Shown piece after piece: positions 52,662-61,521 of a stretch of 64,000 nt of DNA. The notes beneath the pieces were generated by a model that searched no databases, had not been told where the DNA came from, and saw only the letters and a program-made list of their open reading frames with translations. Within the stretch, counting starts at the first letter, position 1. Each line of letters opens with the position of its first letter. The position numbers and the translations under genes are program-made. The DNA is from AG41 sp035943095 (GTDB lineage Bacteria; Gemmatimonadota; Gemmatimonadetes; Gemmatimonadales; GWC2-71-9), in contig DASZCN010000011.1 of assembly GCA_035943095.1 (NCBI GenBank), forward strand, positions 6,727-70,726, given 5' to 3'.

Positions 52662-53950
52662 GGCTTCGCCCTCCCTCCCCCTCCCCTTCCCCCTCCCCCG
52701 ATGCGGCGGAGGTCCGTGAAAAAGGTCGGATAACTGATGGAGACGGAGGTTCGTTCCGAAAGCCGCAGATCCGCCCCAGGGACGGTGCCGAGCACGGCGA
52801 ACGCCATCGCGAGGCGATGATCCCGGGCCGTGTCCACCCGGCCCCGGGCCGGCCGCGCGCCGCCACGGACGAACAAGTCGTTGCCACGCGCCTCCGCCTC
52901 CGCGCCCACCGCCCGCAGGTTCGCCGCAATGAGCTCGAGCCGGTTGCTTTCCTTCACCCGCAGCTCGCCCACCTCCCGGAACACGGTCTCACCGGTGGCC
53001 CGGCTCGCGAGCGCCGCGAGCACCGGCACTTCGTCCACGAGCGTGGGCACCTCCGCGGCGGTCACCTCGGTCCCGCGCAGCGCGGCCGGGCGTGCGACGA
53101 GGTCTGCTACCGGCTCGCCACCCTGGTCCCGGAGATTCACTCGCTCCACCCGCGCTCCCATCCGGTCCAGCGCCACGAGGAAACCCGTGCGGGTTGGGTT
53201 CACGCCGACGTTCTCGATGACCAGCTCCCCCGCTTCGGCAAGCACGGCGGCGGCGACCAGGAACGCGGCGGAGGAGGCGTCGCCGGGGACGGCAACATGG
53301 AATGAGGGAACGACGGAACGGGGATCCGGCTCGTACACGATCGCTCCGTCCCGCTCGTGCAGCCCCAAGCCGAGGTGCACCAGCAGCCGCTCGGTGTGAT
53401 CGCGCGAGCGGTACGGCTCCCGAATCGTCACGCCGACGCGACCCGTGAGGCCCGCGAAGAGCAGCGCACTCTTGATCTGCGCGCTCGCGACGGGCGTCGT
53501 GTACGTCAGAGGGCGCAAGCGACCGCCGCGAATGGTGAGCGGGAGCGCGTCGCCACCCTTTTCGGTGATGTCGGCACCCATGGTGCGGAGCGGCTCGGTC
53601 ACCCGCCGCATCGGTCGTCGCCGCAGGGAGGCGTCGCCCGAGAGCGTCGCCCTAAACCGTTGCCCGGCCAGGATACCGAGCATCAGGCGCGCGGTTGTGC
53701 CCGAGTTGCCGCAGTTCAACGGGGAGCGGGGAGCGGTGAGCGGGGTGCCGTGCACCGTGACCGCTGCGCCGATCCTCACCGGCGAGACGTCCACTCCGAG
53801 CCGACGGAGCACGCCCGCCGTGCTCTTCACGTCGTCACCCGTGAGCAAGCCTTCGATCTCGCTTGTACCGCGCGCGAGCCCCGCCAGCATGAGGACGCGG
53901 TGGGAGATGCTCTTGTCGCCCGGCGGCCGTACGACGCCGCTCACCCTCAC
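52658..53950 (-). CDS. aroA: 3-phosphoshikimate 1-carboxyvinyltransferase (EPSP synthase)
   Basis: This ~430-residue shikimate-pathway enzyme joins PEP to shikimate 3-phosphate. Seen: RPPGDKSISHRVLMLAGLA, LNCGNSGTTARLMLG, GDASLRRRPMRR, SAQIKSALLFAGL and the RVKESNRLE and DHRLAMAFAV motifs. GTG 53950 overlaps the tyrA stop as GTGA; a GTG at 53971 is an alternative. The C-terminus is a Gly/Arg-rich tail from a pyrimidine-rich tract. A heptad repeat lies in frame at 53721-53748. Confidence 0.96.
   Translation of the reverse strand: MRVSGVVRPPGDKSISHRVLMLAGLARGTSEIEGLLTGDDVKSTAGVLRRLGVDVSPVRIGAAVTVHGTPLTAPRSPLNCGNSGTTARLMLGILAGQRFRATLSGDASLRRRPMRRVTEPLRTMGADITEKGGDALPLTIRGGRLRPLTYTTPVASAQIKSALLFAGLTGRVGVTIREPYRSRDHTERLLVHLGLGLHERDGAIVYEPDPRSVVPSFHVAVPGDASSAAFLVAAAVLAEAGELVIENVGVNPTRTGFLVALDRMGARVERVNLRDQGGEPVADLVARPAALRGTEVTAAEVPTLVDEVPVLAALASRATGETVFREVGELRVKESNRLELIAANLRAVGAEAEARGNDLFVRGGARPARGRVDTARDHRLAMAFAVLGTVPGADLRLSERTSVSISYPTFFTDLRRIGGGGRGGGGRAKP
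53721..53748 (-). repeat. Four in-frame 7-bp repeat units inside aroA
   Basis: On + they read ggggagc, ggggagc, ggtgagc, ggggtgc and encode GTPLTAPRSP directly before the LNCGNSGTT motif. By eye the local length is close to that of other EPSP synthases. Confidence 0.6.
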
Positions 53951-54789
53951 GCGTCGATCCTGCGACGCCACTCCGCCCCTTGCCCGAGCCAGGCTTCGAG
54001 GACTCGGGCGTCGCCCGTTTCGAGCGCGCGCTCGACCTCGCCAAGCGGCTCCTCCAGGGCGCGGAGCGCGGGGAGCACCTCATCGCGGTTCATGAGCAGG
54101 ATCTCGCACCAGAGCGCGGCTTCGCTCGCCGCGAGGCGCGTGGTGTCGCGTGCTCCGGGGCCGTAAGTCGCTCCCGCCGGCACGGTGCGGGCGAGAAAGT
54201 GGGCGAGCAGCGAGGCGACCACCTGCGGCAAGTGGCTCGTGAATGCGAGCTGTCGATCATGCGCGGCCGCGTCGATCACCACGGGGTGAGCCGCGAGCGT
54301 CTCTGCCCAGAAGTGGGCTACCTCACGCGCCGCGCCCTCGCCGTCCCGCGTCGGCGTGACGTAGACGACGGCACCCTGGAACAGGTCGAGCCGCGCGGCC
54401 GCAAATCCGTGAGCATGGGTTCCCGCGAGCGGGTGCGCCCCCGCGAACCGATCCCCCATCCCGAGCGTCTCGGCGCGGCTGACGATCTGCCGTTTGACGG
54501 AGCCGACGTCGGTCACGATCGCCCCCGGACCCGTCTGATCGTGCAGGGTATCGAGGAGCCCGAGATTGGCAGCGGGCGGCGCCGCGAGCATCAGCAGGTC
54601 GGCCGCTCGGGCCACGTCCACGGGTCGGGGTGGCGCGTCGTCGAGCGCGCCCTGCTGCGCCGCGGCCGCCCGCTCGCCGGGGTCGGGGGACCAGCCGATC
54701 ACGTTGGGAATCCCCGCGCGCTTCGCCTGCAACGCGACGGAGCCGCCGATCGCGCCAAGGCCGATGATGCCGAGGGTATGAGGCCGCAC
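53947..54789 (-). CDS. tyrA: Prephenate dehydrogenase
   Basis: This 280-residue NAD-dependent enzyme directs prephenate to tyrosine. Seen: LGIIGLGAIGGSVALQAKRAG (Rossmann), VTDVGSVKRQIV, AGAHPLAGTHAHG (catalytic His region) and AFTSHLPQVVASLLA. No chorismate mutase or ACT domain is attached. GTG 54789 is chosen because the NAD site begins five residues later. Followed by aroA with a four-base overlap. Confidence 0.93.
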   Translation of the reverse strand: MRPHTLGIIGLGAIGGSVALQAKRAGIPNVIGWSPDPGERAAAAQQGALDDAPPRPVDVARAADLLMLAAPPAANLGLLDTLHDQTGPGAIVTDVGSVKRQIVSRAETLGMGDRFAGAHPLAGTHAHGFAAARLDLFQGAVVYVTPTRDGEGAAREVAHFWAETLAAHPVVIDAAAHDRQLAFTSHLPQVVASLLAHFLARTVPAGATYGPGARDTTRLAASEAALWCEILLMNRDEVLPALRALEEPLGEVERALETGDARVLEAWLGQGAEWRRRIDA

Positions 54790-54830
54790 GGAATGGAAGG
54801 TAGCGGCGCGCGGCGAGGAGGTAAAACGTG

Positions 54831-54858
54831 AAGGGCGGCCCCCGGAAGGGCCGCCCTT
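54831..54858 (-). terminator. Intrinsic terminator after the 54.9-56.5 kb lipoprotein gene
   Basis: Arms 54831-54841 and 54848-54858 form a perfect 11-bp GC-rich stem with a six-base loop. On the minus transcript it is followed by CACGTTTTAC, a short T-run. It lies 18 bases past the stop at 54876, separating that gene from tyrA. Confidence 0.8.
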
Positions 54859-54875
54859 GTCGGGAGAATCGCCCG

Positions 54876-56504
54876 CTACTCGCTCGACGGCGTGATGAAC
54901 GTGACGTTCAAATTGTCGAACTCCGCGAAGCCATCGCCCGAGCCTGCGAACTGCACCGAGTTGATTCCCCCGCGCGTCGAGCACAGGGTCTGGCCGTAGG
55001 CATTCGGGTCGGACATCAGCTTCTCCAGCGACGTGCCGTTCGCATCGAAGGTTTCCAAGAACCCGGTCGCGCCGTCCTGCCTGGCCGTCACCCAGACATC
55101 GAGGCATACCCCTGCCGCGGGCCCGGCGAGGTGGGCCACCATCCGCCCGAAACTGTTCTCGCTGAAGTCCGAAGCCGTCCCTTCTGGACAGACCGTTAGG
55201 ACATTGTTTCCCGACCCGAAGTTGAACCCTCCGCCCACCACGGGACCGTTGTCGTTCGCATACGCGTGACTATCTCCGCACACCGCACCCGGCATCGTTC
55301 GAGTGAACGTGACGCCCGAGAGCGAGTAGAGCGAGTCGACGATGGTCCCCGGAGTCACCGCGGCGCCATTCCGGTCCAGGTTGAAATTCATCAGGCCACC
55401 GGCGGGCAACACCCACCCCATGCGGCTGAAGCAGCACGTCGAACCGCCAGCGCCGAGGTGGTACGCGAAGGCGCGTTTGGGCATCACGACTGTCTCCACC
55501 TGTCTCACCAGCCACTCGAGGCTACCTCGCCACCCCGCCGTCGCCGCGGATGAAGCGAAGCCCTCGCACGATACAAAGGGAGCGGGCACGTTAGTGAGCG
55601 CGCGGATCAACGGTCCTCCTCCCACCGGTTCCTCGACCTGGAACAGCTGGATCACATCGTGATCCGGCTCGGCCACGGTGGCGCACACCCCGACGGTGAC
55701 GTTCGTGGCAAAGGTGGCGGTGGGCTGCGTCGTGAATCGGTAGCACCCCTCGAACTGCGTATTGCTGAGCGGAATGCAACGCGCGAGCACATCCCCGAGG
55801 TTGTCGAGCGGCAGGCCATTTACGGTCGTCACCCGCTCGATCGTCACCACGACGGGATTCGCGCTGGCGAGCCAGCCCGCCGGGAACTGCGCACCCGCAA
55901 AACCGGTGTTGGTCACCACCGTGGCTCCGCCATTTCCTACAGTTGCTTCGACGCAATCCGTACAGGTTTGGTCACCGAGAAACGCCCCTTGCTCGATCCG
56001 AAACATGATCGGCAGCGTGCGCCCGTCCACGAGCCCGATGTACTGGCCGGTGTTCACGTTCTTGAGCCCGCTTCCGTTCGCAACGGGGTCCATATCTGCA
56101 AAGCCGAGCAACAGGCCGCCAGAGGAGCCGAAGACGCGAATCCGATAGAACAGATTCACGTTGATCTGCGGCTGGCTCGTGTCCCAGTTGACGTGGTATT
56201 GCTCCGGCGCATCGACCACGACTGGACCGGGGTTGATGTGCTGACCACCCGCGGCGCAGTCGACCGGGAGAAGCGTCAGGTCTAGCTGGCAGATGTCCAC
56301 GACCGGTTGGATCTGGGCGTTGAACACGCCTGAGAAAGTCGGCTGCGAAACCAGGGGCGGGAGGAAGAAGAAATGGGGATTGCCTCGACCAGTGACCCGC
56401 CCGTCGAGGAAGTCCGCCGACAAGCCCTTCGGCGCCACCGATTGCTGGTCACGACATGCGACGAGGACCCCAACGGTGAGAACTGCAACTACGGCGGCCT
56501 TCAT
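54876..56504 (-). CDS. Large hypothetical lipoprotein
   Basis: This 542-residue protein has a lipoprotein signal peptide (MKAAVVAVLTVGVLVAC, lipobox LVAC). The mature chain is beta-rich with many Asn/Gly/Val and several cysteines, some paired (CTDC, CCF). One stretch reads QYIGLVDGRTLPIMFRIEQGAFLG. The C-terminal ~150 residues have the look of a jelly-roll domain (GDGFAEFDNLNVTFI at the end). No known catalytic motif is visible. AGGAG lies before ATG. Probably surface-exposed or periplasmic; not assignable further. Confidence 0.7.
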   Translation of the reverse strand: MKAAVVAVLTVGVLVACRDQQSVAPKGLSADFLDGRVTGRGNPHFFFLPPLVSQPTFSGVFNAQIQPVVDICQLDLTLLPVDCAAGGQHINPGPVVVDAPEQYHVNWDTSQPQINVNLFYRIRVFGSSGGLLLGFADMDPVANGSGLKNVNTGQYIGLVDGRTLPIMFRIEQGAFLGDQTCTDCVEATVGNGGATVVTNTGFAGAQFPAGWLASANPVVVTIERVTTVNGLPLDNLGDVLARCIPLSNTQFEGCYRFTTQPTATFATNVTVGVCATVAEPDHDVIQLFQVEEPVGGGPLIRALTNVPAPFVSCEGFASSAATAGWRGSLEWLVRQVETVVMPKRAFAYHLGAGGSTCCFSRMGWVLPAGGLMNFNLDRNGAAVTPGTIVDSLYSLSGVTFTRTMPGAVCGDSHAYANDNGPVVGGGFNFGSGNNVLTVCPEGTASDFSENSFGRMVAHLAGPAAGVCLDVWVTARQDGATGFLETFDANGTSLEKLMSDPNAYGQTLCSTRGGINSVQFAGSGDGFAEFDNLNVTFITPSSE

Positions 56505-56667
56505 AGCAGCTCCTGATCTGGTAACCGTGGCAAGTTGCAGAAAATGCGCCCCGCCGCCTCCCAGGGAAGGATGTGTGTAAGAGGAATATCAAGAGCGACT
56601 TAGCGAGAGCCTACGAGCCAGGCCAGCTCGGAGGCCTCCGTGCTGTCGCTCGGCTGCCACACCCTTG

Positions 56668-59166
56668 TCACTTGGCTCCGATCAGAGCCTTGAACCGCGG
56701 ATCGTCCCGCAGGTCGCGCCACCACCAGCTGATGTCCTTCCCACGCACGTGCCCGGGGTTGGCGGCCGAGTAGCGCTGCAGCAGGGCGATCGCCGTGTCA
56801 CGGTCGCCGAGCAGTGTGCGCTGGTATGCCTCGAGTGCTAGGAGTTCCTGACCGGGGTCCGCGGCGGGTGTGATGGCGGCCCGTGCTCGAGCCAGCACAT
56901 GCCGCGCACTGTCTTTGAGGCCCGCTCGGGCGATCACGCCGCCGACACGCATGCGAGCCTCGAGCCCTATGTAAGGCCGGAATGCCGACGGCGTGGTGCT
57001 ATCGAGCAGGGCCACGAGCCGCCACGCCCGCCCTACGTCGGGGTCGCGCGCCGGCGTCGTCATCAAGAGCAATTGGCACCGCCCCGACCGGTAATCGCTC
57101 GGAAAGCGCCGCATCTCCTCATCGCACCAGCGTTCCGCCTGCGAAAATTGCTCCAGGTCGAGCGACCCCACAGACAGGCGATACAAGACGTCTCGCGCCA
57201 CGCTCAGGTACGCATCCTGCTCGTAGGCCCGCCGGGCGGCGAGTACCGCTGCTGCCACGTCTTCGACTTGATAGTACAGACTGCTGAGCGTGCTGTACGC
57301 GCTGGCGAGGCTCGGGTCTGCCTGTACGGCGGCTTCGAGGTCCTGACGCGCACTTTGGAGCAGCGCCTGGGCCGCCGCGGGATCGGGCGTTGCGCGAAGG
57401 GTCCACTGGAAGTAGTGCAACGTCCCACGGAGCTCGAGGGCCCTCCCGTCAGCCGGCGCCATGTGCAGCGCACGCTCCGCGTGGCCCAGTCCCGTTTTGA
57501 TCCACCCCATTGCCTCACGGGGGTCGTCCGCGAGTCGGCTTCGCCGGTATGCGACGGTTCCGCGGAGGACAATAGGGTCGACCCATTTGTCGTCGGCAGC
57601 TTCGGCGAGCCCGGCCAAGGAGTCGGCTTGGTGAAAGTCCACGAACGCCACGGCTGCCTGCTCGCCCTCGAGGGCGGCTTCAGCGTCCTTGCGGTTCTTC
57701 TCCGCTCGTTCCTCGAGCGACCACGCGGCGACATTCCTCGTGCCCATTTGCTCCGTGCGCAGCCGAACCTCCTCGCCGAGCCGCTCTCGGAGAAACTCCG
57801 CCACGCGGGCGCTCAAGCTGTCCCGGATCACCGTGAGCAGGTCTCCCGCGCGCTGGTCGAAGCTCGCTCGCTTGAAGTCCGCGCCGCTTGCGCCGTCAAC
57901 GAGACGTACGGTCACGTGCAGCAGCTCCCCGACCCGCTCCACGCTGCCGGCGACCACCGTGCCCACGGCCAGGGCGCGCGCAATGCTGTCAGCCGAGACC
58001 GACGCGCCCCGATACGGGGCCACGCCGTTGCGCGAAATCACGGTCAGCGGCTGCACCTGGGACAGGTTCGCGATGAGGGCCTCGGTGATGCCGTCCGCGA
58101 TATAGCCGAGCGAGTGATCGCGGCTCAAATCGTCGAAGTACAGCACCGCCAGGTGACGGGGATCGAGCCCGCCGCCTGTCGCTCCGCGCCCGGTACGCGC
58201 CGCGCGAAAGGCGAGGTAGCCCGCGAGCACCACGACGACCGCCGCGACAGGTAGCAGACGCCGCCACGTCGAGAGCGGCCGCTTGATACCGCGTTCCAGC
58301 GTGGCCCGTCGATACGCTCCGGTGGCCGCGGACGGCGTGTTCAACGCTTCCGCGAACAGCGCGGTCGTCGGGTAGCGGTCCGCTGGCACCTTGGAGAGCG
58401 CGCGCAGGATCGCGCCTTCCACGGCGTCGGGGATCGTATTGCGCACGATGGAAGGAGGAGACACCATGTCCAACGAATGGCGTGCGATGATCGCCTGGGC
58501 GGTGGGCCCCGTGAACGGGGGCGCGCCAACCAACATCTCGTAGACCACGCAGGCGAGGCTATACTCGTCGCTGCGCCCGTCGACCTCGTCGCTGCCGCCC
58601 GCCTGTTCGGGGCTCATGTAGGCGGGGGTCCCGATGAGCGTTCCGGTCTGCGTGAGGTGTCGTCCGTCCCCCGCCGCCGAGACCGCGCGGGCGATGCCGA
58701 AATCGGCCACGACCGCCGAGCCGCCCGACAGCATGATATTCTCGGGTTTGATGTCGCGGTGTACCACGCCACGGCTGTGGGCATATGCGAGCGCACCGGC
58801 GACTTCCGTCGCCACTCGGAGCGCGTCCTCCAGAGACAATTGCTTTTCGCGGTTAAGCCGATCGCGCAGCGATTCCCCCTCGACGTAGGGCATGACGTAA
58901 TAGAGGAAGCCGGCCGCCGAGCCTGAGTCATACAAGGGCAGGATATGGGGATGCTGGAGACGGGCGGCGATCTCGATCTCCCGAAGGAACCGTTCGGCGC
59001 CGAGCGCGGCTGCGAGCTCCGAGTGGAGCACTTTGATCGCGACGGGCCGCCCGTGTTTCCGATCCTCTGCGAGGAACACCGTCGCCATGCCCCCGCGACC
59101 GAGCTCCCGCTCGACCGCATAGCGGTCGGCGAGGGCGTCGCGCAGGGAGTCGAGGAGCTCGGGCAC
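56668..59166 (-). CDS. Transmembrane Ser/Thr kinase with TolB-like and helical-repeat regions
   Basis: This 832-residue protein starts at GTG. The N-terminal Hanks kinase is complete: LGRGGMATVFLAED, K45, H136-RDIKPEN, D155-FG and GTPAYMSPEQAGG. A single membrane helix lies at about 304-320. Outside follows a TolB/FlgO-like domain (AVLYFDDLSRDHSLGYIADGI...) and then TPR-like helical repeats to the end. This architecture is abundant in Gemmatimonadota. It probably senses an extracytoplasmic partner and phosphorylates cytoplasmic targets (inference). Confidence 0.93.
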   Translation of the reverse strand: MPELLDSLRDALADRYAVERELGRGGMATVFLAEDRKHGRPVAIKVLHSELAAALGAERFLREIEIAARLQHPHILPLYDSGSAAGFLYYVMPYVEGESLRDRLNREKQLSLEDALRVATEVAGALAYAHSRGVVHRDIKPENIMLSGGSAVVADFGIARAVSAAGDGRHLTQTGTLIGTPAYMSPEQAGGSDEVDGRSDEYSLACVVYEMLVGAPPFTGPTAQAIIARHSLDMVSPPSIVRNTIPDAVEGAILRALSKVPADRYPTTALFAEALNTPSAATGAYRRATLERGIKRPLSTWRRLLPVAAVVVVLAGYLAFRAARTGRGATGGGLDPRHLAVLYFDDLSRDHSLGYIADGITEALIANLSQVQPLTVISRNGVAPYRGASVSADSIARALAVGTVVAGSVERVGELLHVTVRLVDGASGADFKRASFDQRAGDLLTVIRDSLSARVAEFLRERLGEEVRLRTEQMGTRNVAAWSLEERAEKNRKDAEAALEGEQAAVAFVDFHQADSLAGLAEAADDKWVDPIVLRGTVAYRRSRLADDPREAMGWIKTGLGHAERALHMAPADGRALELRGTLHYFQWTLRATPDPAAAQALLQSARQDLEAAVQADPSLASAYSTLSSLYYQVEDVAAAVLAARRAYEQDAYLSVARDVLYRLSVGSLDLEQFSQAERWCDEEMRRFPSDYRSGRCQLLLMTTPARDPDVGRAWRLVALLDSTTPSAFRPYIGLEARMRVGGVIARAGLKDSARHVLARARAAITPAADPGQELLALEAYQRTLLGDRDTAIALLQRYSAANPGHVRGKDISWWWRDLRDDPRFKALIGAK

Positions 59167-59269
59167 GGGAGCGAGGGCCTAGGATACAGCGCGGCCGAAC
59201 TCATCGCCAGCGCGCAGTGACCGGCGCTCTTGTCCCACCGCCGTCCGCTCCCTACTTATAGGCGGTCGC

Positions 59270-61144
59270 ATGACCAGTCCGGCGCCGGATCCCACTCTGC
59301 GCCCCGCCGGCGCGCCCTCCAGGTTCCTTGCGCGCTCCTGGCGGCTGCTCGCTACCCCGAGTATCAGCCGCCTGTTCGCGGTCGCCTTCGTCGCGATCGC
59401 CGTAGCCGGCCTCGCCGATCGCTACGCGGTTTGGCAGAGTGCCCGTCGCACGCAGAGCGACATGGTGGCGCTGACCCAGCGCCTCGAGCGGCTCTCCCGT
59501 TTTTCCCCCTCTCCCGCGCTGCAGGCCGAGCTCGCGGCCATGCAGGAGCTGACGGCCGACGTCGGGGACAACGCCATTACAGCGGCGGTACAGTCGACGG
59601 TATTGTTCGCGATCGTCCTCGTGACGCTGGGTATCGGTGCGTGGTACAACCGCCGCCGGCTTGCCGCTCCGTTCGCGCACGTCGTCGGCGCGCTGGAGCG
59701 CGTGGCCGCCGGCCAGTATCAGGAGCGTCTGAGCGAGGACCAGCCGGAGGAGTTTCGCATCATCGCCCGCGGTGTGAACCGGATGGCGACCGCGCTGGCG
59801 TGGCGAGAGCGGTTGCAGGAGCAGGAAGCGCGCTTGCTCACGGCGTTGAACGCCCCGTCACCGGAGTCGGCCGCCGGCGGGAGCCTGGCCCCGGCGCTGG
59901 ACGTCCTGGCAGCCGCCACCGGGGCGACGGCCCTGGCGTTATACCAGCCGCACTACGATACCAACGAGTGGAGTCCCACCGCCGTGCGCCGGGCCACGGC
60001 CCGGCCGCTGGCTCGCGACGTGGTTCGCCACGTGGTCGCGGACGCCACCGAGGTAATTCTCTACGCGGACAGCGCCGCGGCCATGGCGCGCAAGGAATTG
60101 CAATTCTCCAACGGCGAGTCCGCCTCTGGCGGATCGCTGGCCGTCCTGCCGCTTCGCTCCCGCGACCGGCTGGTCGGCCTGCTCCTCGCGGCCATGCCTG
60201 GACACGTATCCGAGGAGGCTCGAAATGCCCTGGCGCATGCGGCGCCCAACCTGGCCATCGCTTGTGAGCGAGAGTCCGCCCACCAACACACCCGACGCCT
60301 GGCCGTGGAAGTACGGCATGCAGCACAGCGGCTCGAGGCGCAGAACGCGGATCTCACCGCCCTCAACGAGAAGCTCGAGCAGCAGCACGGTGAAGTGACC
60401 CGCTTGAACGACGAGCTCGATCAGGCGAGCAAGCTCAAGGACCAGTTCCTCGCGAACATGTCGCACGAGCTTCGCACGCCGTTGAACAGTGTTATCGGCT
60501 TCAGCGATTTGCTCCTGGACATGCTGCCGGATACCGGGCCCGAGGTCGCGACGCAACGTGATTATCTCGAAACGATCGCGCGAAACGGCCGGCACCTCCT
60601 CGAGCTCATCAATGAGCTGCTCGATCTGTCGAAGATCGCCGCGGGCCGCATGGAGCTGCGGCTCGAGCGGCTCGACCTGCATGCCCTGCTGCGCGAAGCC
60701 GCGGACACCGTGCGCGCCCAGCTCGAGGCACGTAAGCACACGTTGGTGATCGAGCCACTGCGAGAGCCTGTCCTCGTCCAGGCCGACCGCGGACGCCTTC
60801 GCCAGGTCCTGCTCAACCTCCTCTCCAACGCGATCAAGTTCACCACGGACGGCGGCCGTATCGCCATCAGTACGCGACTCGAGGAGGTCGGCTTCGTGCG
60901 CATCGCCGTCAGCGATTCCGGCATCGGGATCGCGTCAGAAGACCAGGCCAAGCTGTTTCAGGAATTCGTCCAACTCGATGCGAGCGCGAGCCGGCGCTAC
61001 GAAGGAACGGGACTGGGCCTCGCCCTTTCAAAACGCCTCGTGGAGCTGCACGGCGGCACCATCGGCGTGAACTCCGTGCTCGGCAAGGGCAGCACCTTTT
61101 GGTTCACTCTTCCACGGGCCGACTCGCGGCCGGAGCCACCGTGA
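59270..61144 (+). CDS. Membrane sensor histidine kinase (HAMP-GAF-HisKA-HATPase)
   Basis: This 624-residue kinase has membrane helices at about 31-50 and 107-126 around a short periplasmic loop, a HAMP region, a GAF-like region (about 200-330), a coiled coil and the transmitter. The phosphoacceptor is His399 in FLANMSHELRTPLNSVIGF. The ATP lid shows NLLSNAIKFT (N box), DSGIGIA (G1) and GTGLGLALSKRLVELHGG (G2). The stop overlaps the response regulator start as TGATG. A weak TTGTCC-17-TACTTA promoter may lie at 59230-59258. Confidence 0.94.
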   Translation: MTSPAPDPTLRPAGAPSRFLARSWRLLATPSISRLFAVAFVAIAVAGLADRYAVWQSARRTQSDMVALTQRLERLSRFSPSPALQAELAAMQELTADVGDNAITAAVQSTVLFAIVLVTLGIGAWYNRRRLAAPFAHVVGALERVAAGQYQERLSEDQPEEFRIIARGVNRMATALAWRERLQEQEARLLTALNAPSPESAAGGSLAPALDVLAAATGATALALYQPHYDTNEWSPTAVRRATARPLARDVVRHVVADATEVILYADSAAAMARKELQFSNGESASGGSLAVLPLRSRDRLVGLLLAAMPGHVSEEARNALAHAAPNLAIACERESAHQHTRRLAVEVRHAAQRLEAQNADLTALNEKLEQQHGEVTRLNDELDQASKLKDQFLANMSHELRTPLNSVIGFSDLLLDMLPDTGPEVATQRDYLETIARNGRHLLELINELLDLSKIAAGRMELRLERLDLHALLREAADTVRAQLEARKHTLVIEPLREPVLVQADRGRLRQVLLNLLSNAIKFTTDGGRIAISTRLEEVGFVRIAVSDSGIGIASEDQAKLFQEFVQLDASASRRYEGTGLGLALSKRLVELHGGTIGVNSVLGKGSTFWFTLPRADSRPEPP

Positions 61145-61521
61145 TGGCGACCATCGTCGTGGTGGAAGATCAGCCGGACAATTTGAAGCTCATCAAGGCC
61201 CTGCTCACCATGAAAGGGCATCGCGTCGTCGGGCTGCGGTCGGGGGAAGGGCTCGTGGCAGCACTGCTCGCCGAGCAGCCCGCGCCACAGCTCGTGCTGC
61301 TCGACATCCAGCTGCCCGGCCGGGACGGGTACGCGATCCTGGGCGACGTGAAAAAACTTGAGGGCAACCACCCCTGGAAGGTGGTCGCCCTCACGGCCCA
61401 TGCGATGCCGGGCGATCGGGAGAAAATCCTGGCTGCGGGGTTCGACGGCTACATCGCCAAGCCGATTGACGTGCGCGGTTTTGGCGACGAGATCGCGCAG
61501 CTCTTGTCAACGAGTGGCTAG
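61144..61521 (+). CDS. Single-domain response regulator
   Basis: This 125-residue CheY-like receiver has the acidic pair in VVEDQPDN, phosphoacceptor Asp54 in LLDIQLPGRDG, Thr84 and Lys106 (YIAKPID). It has no output domain, so it acts by protein contacts or in a phosphorelay. It is translated from an ATG overlapping the kinase stop, so the two are a cognate pair. Its 3' end overlaps the convergent DUF4097-type gene by 15 bases. Confidence 0.94.
   Translation: MATIVVVEDQPDNLKLIKALLTMKGHRVVGLRSGEGLVAALLAEQPAPQLVLLDIQLPGRDGYAILGDVKKLEGNHPWKVVALTAHAMPGDREKILAAGFDGYIAKPIDVRGFGDEIAQLLSTSG

Noticed and set aside
52670..52700. Pyrimidine-rich tract as a heptad repeat
   Set aside because: It has no consistent 7-bp period; it is simple C/T-rich low complexity encoding the Gly/Arg tail of AroA.
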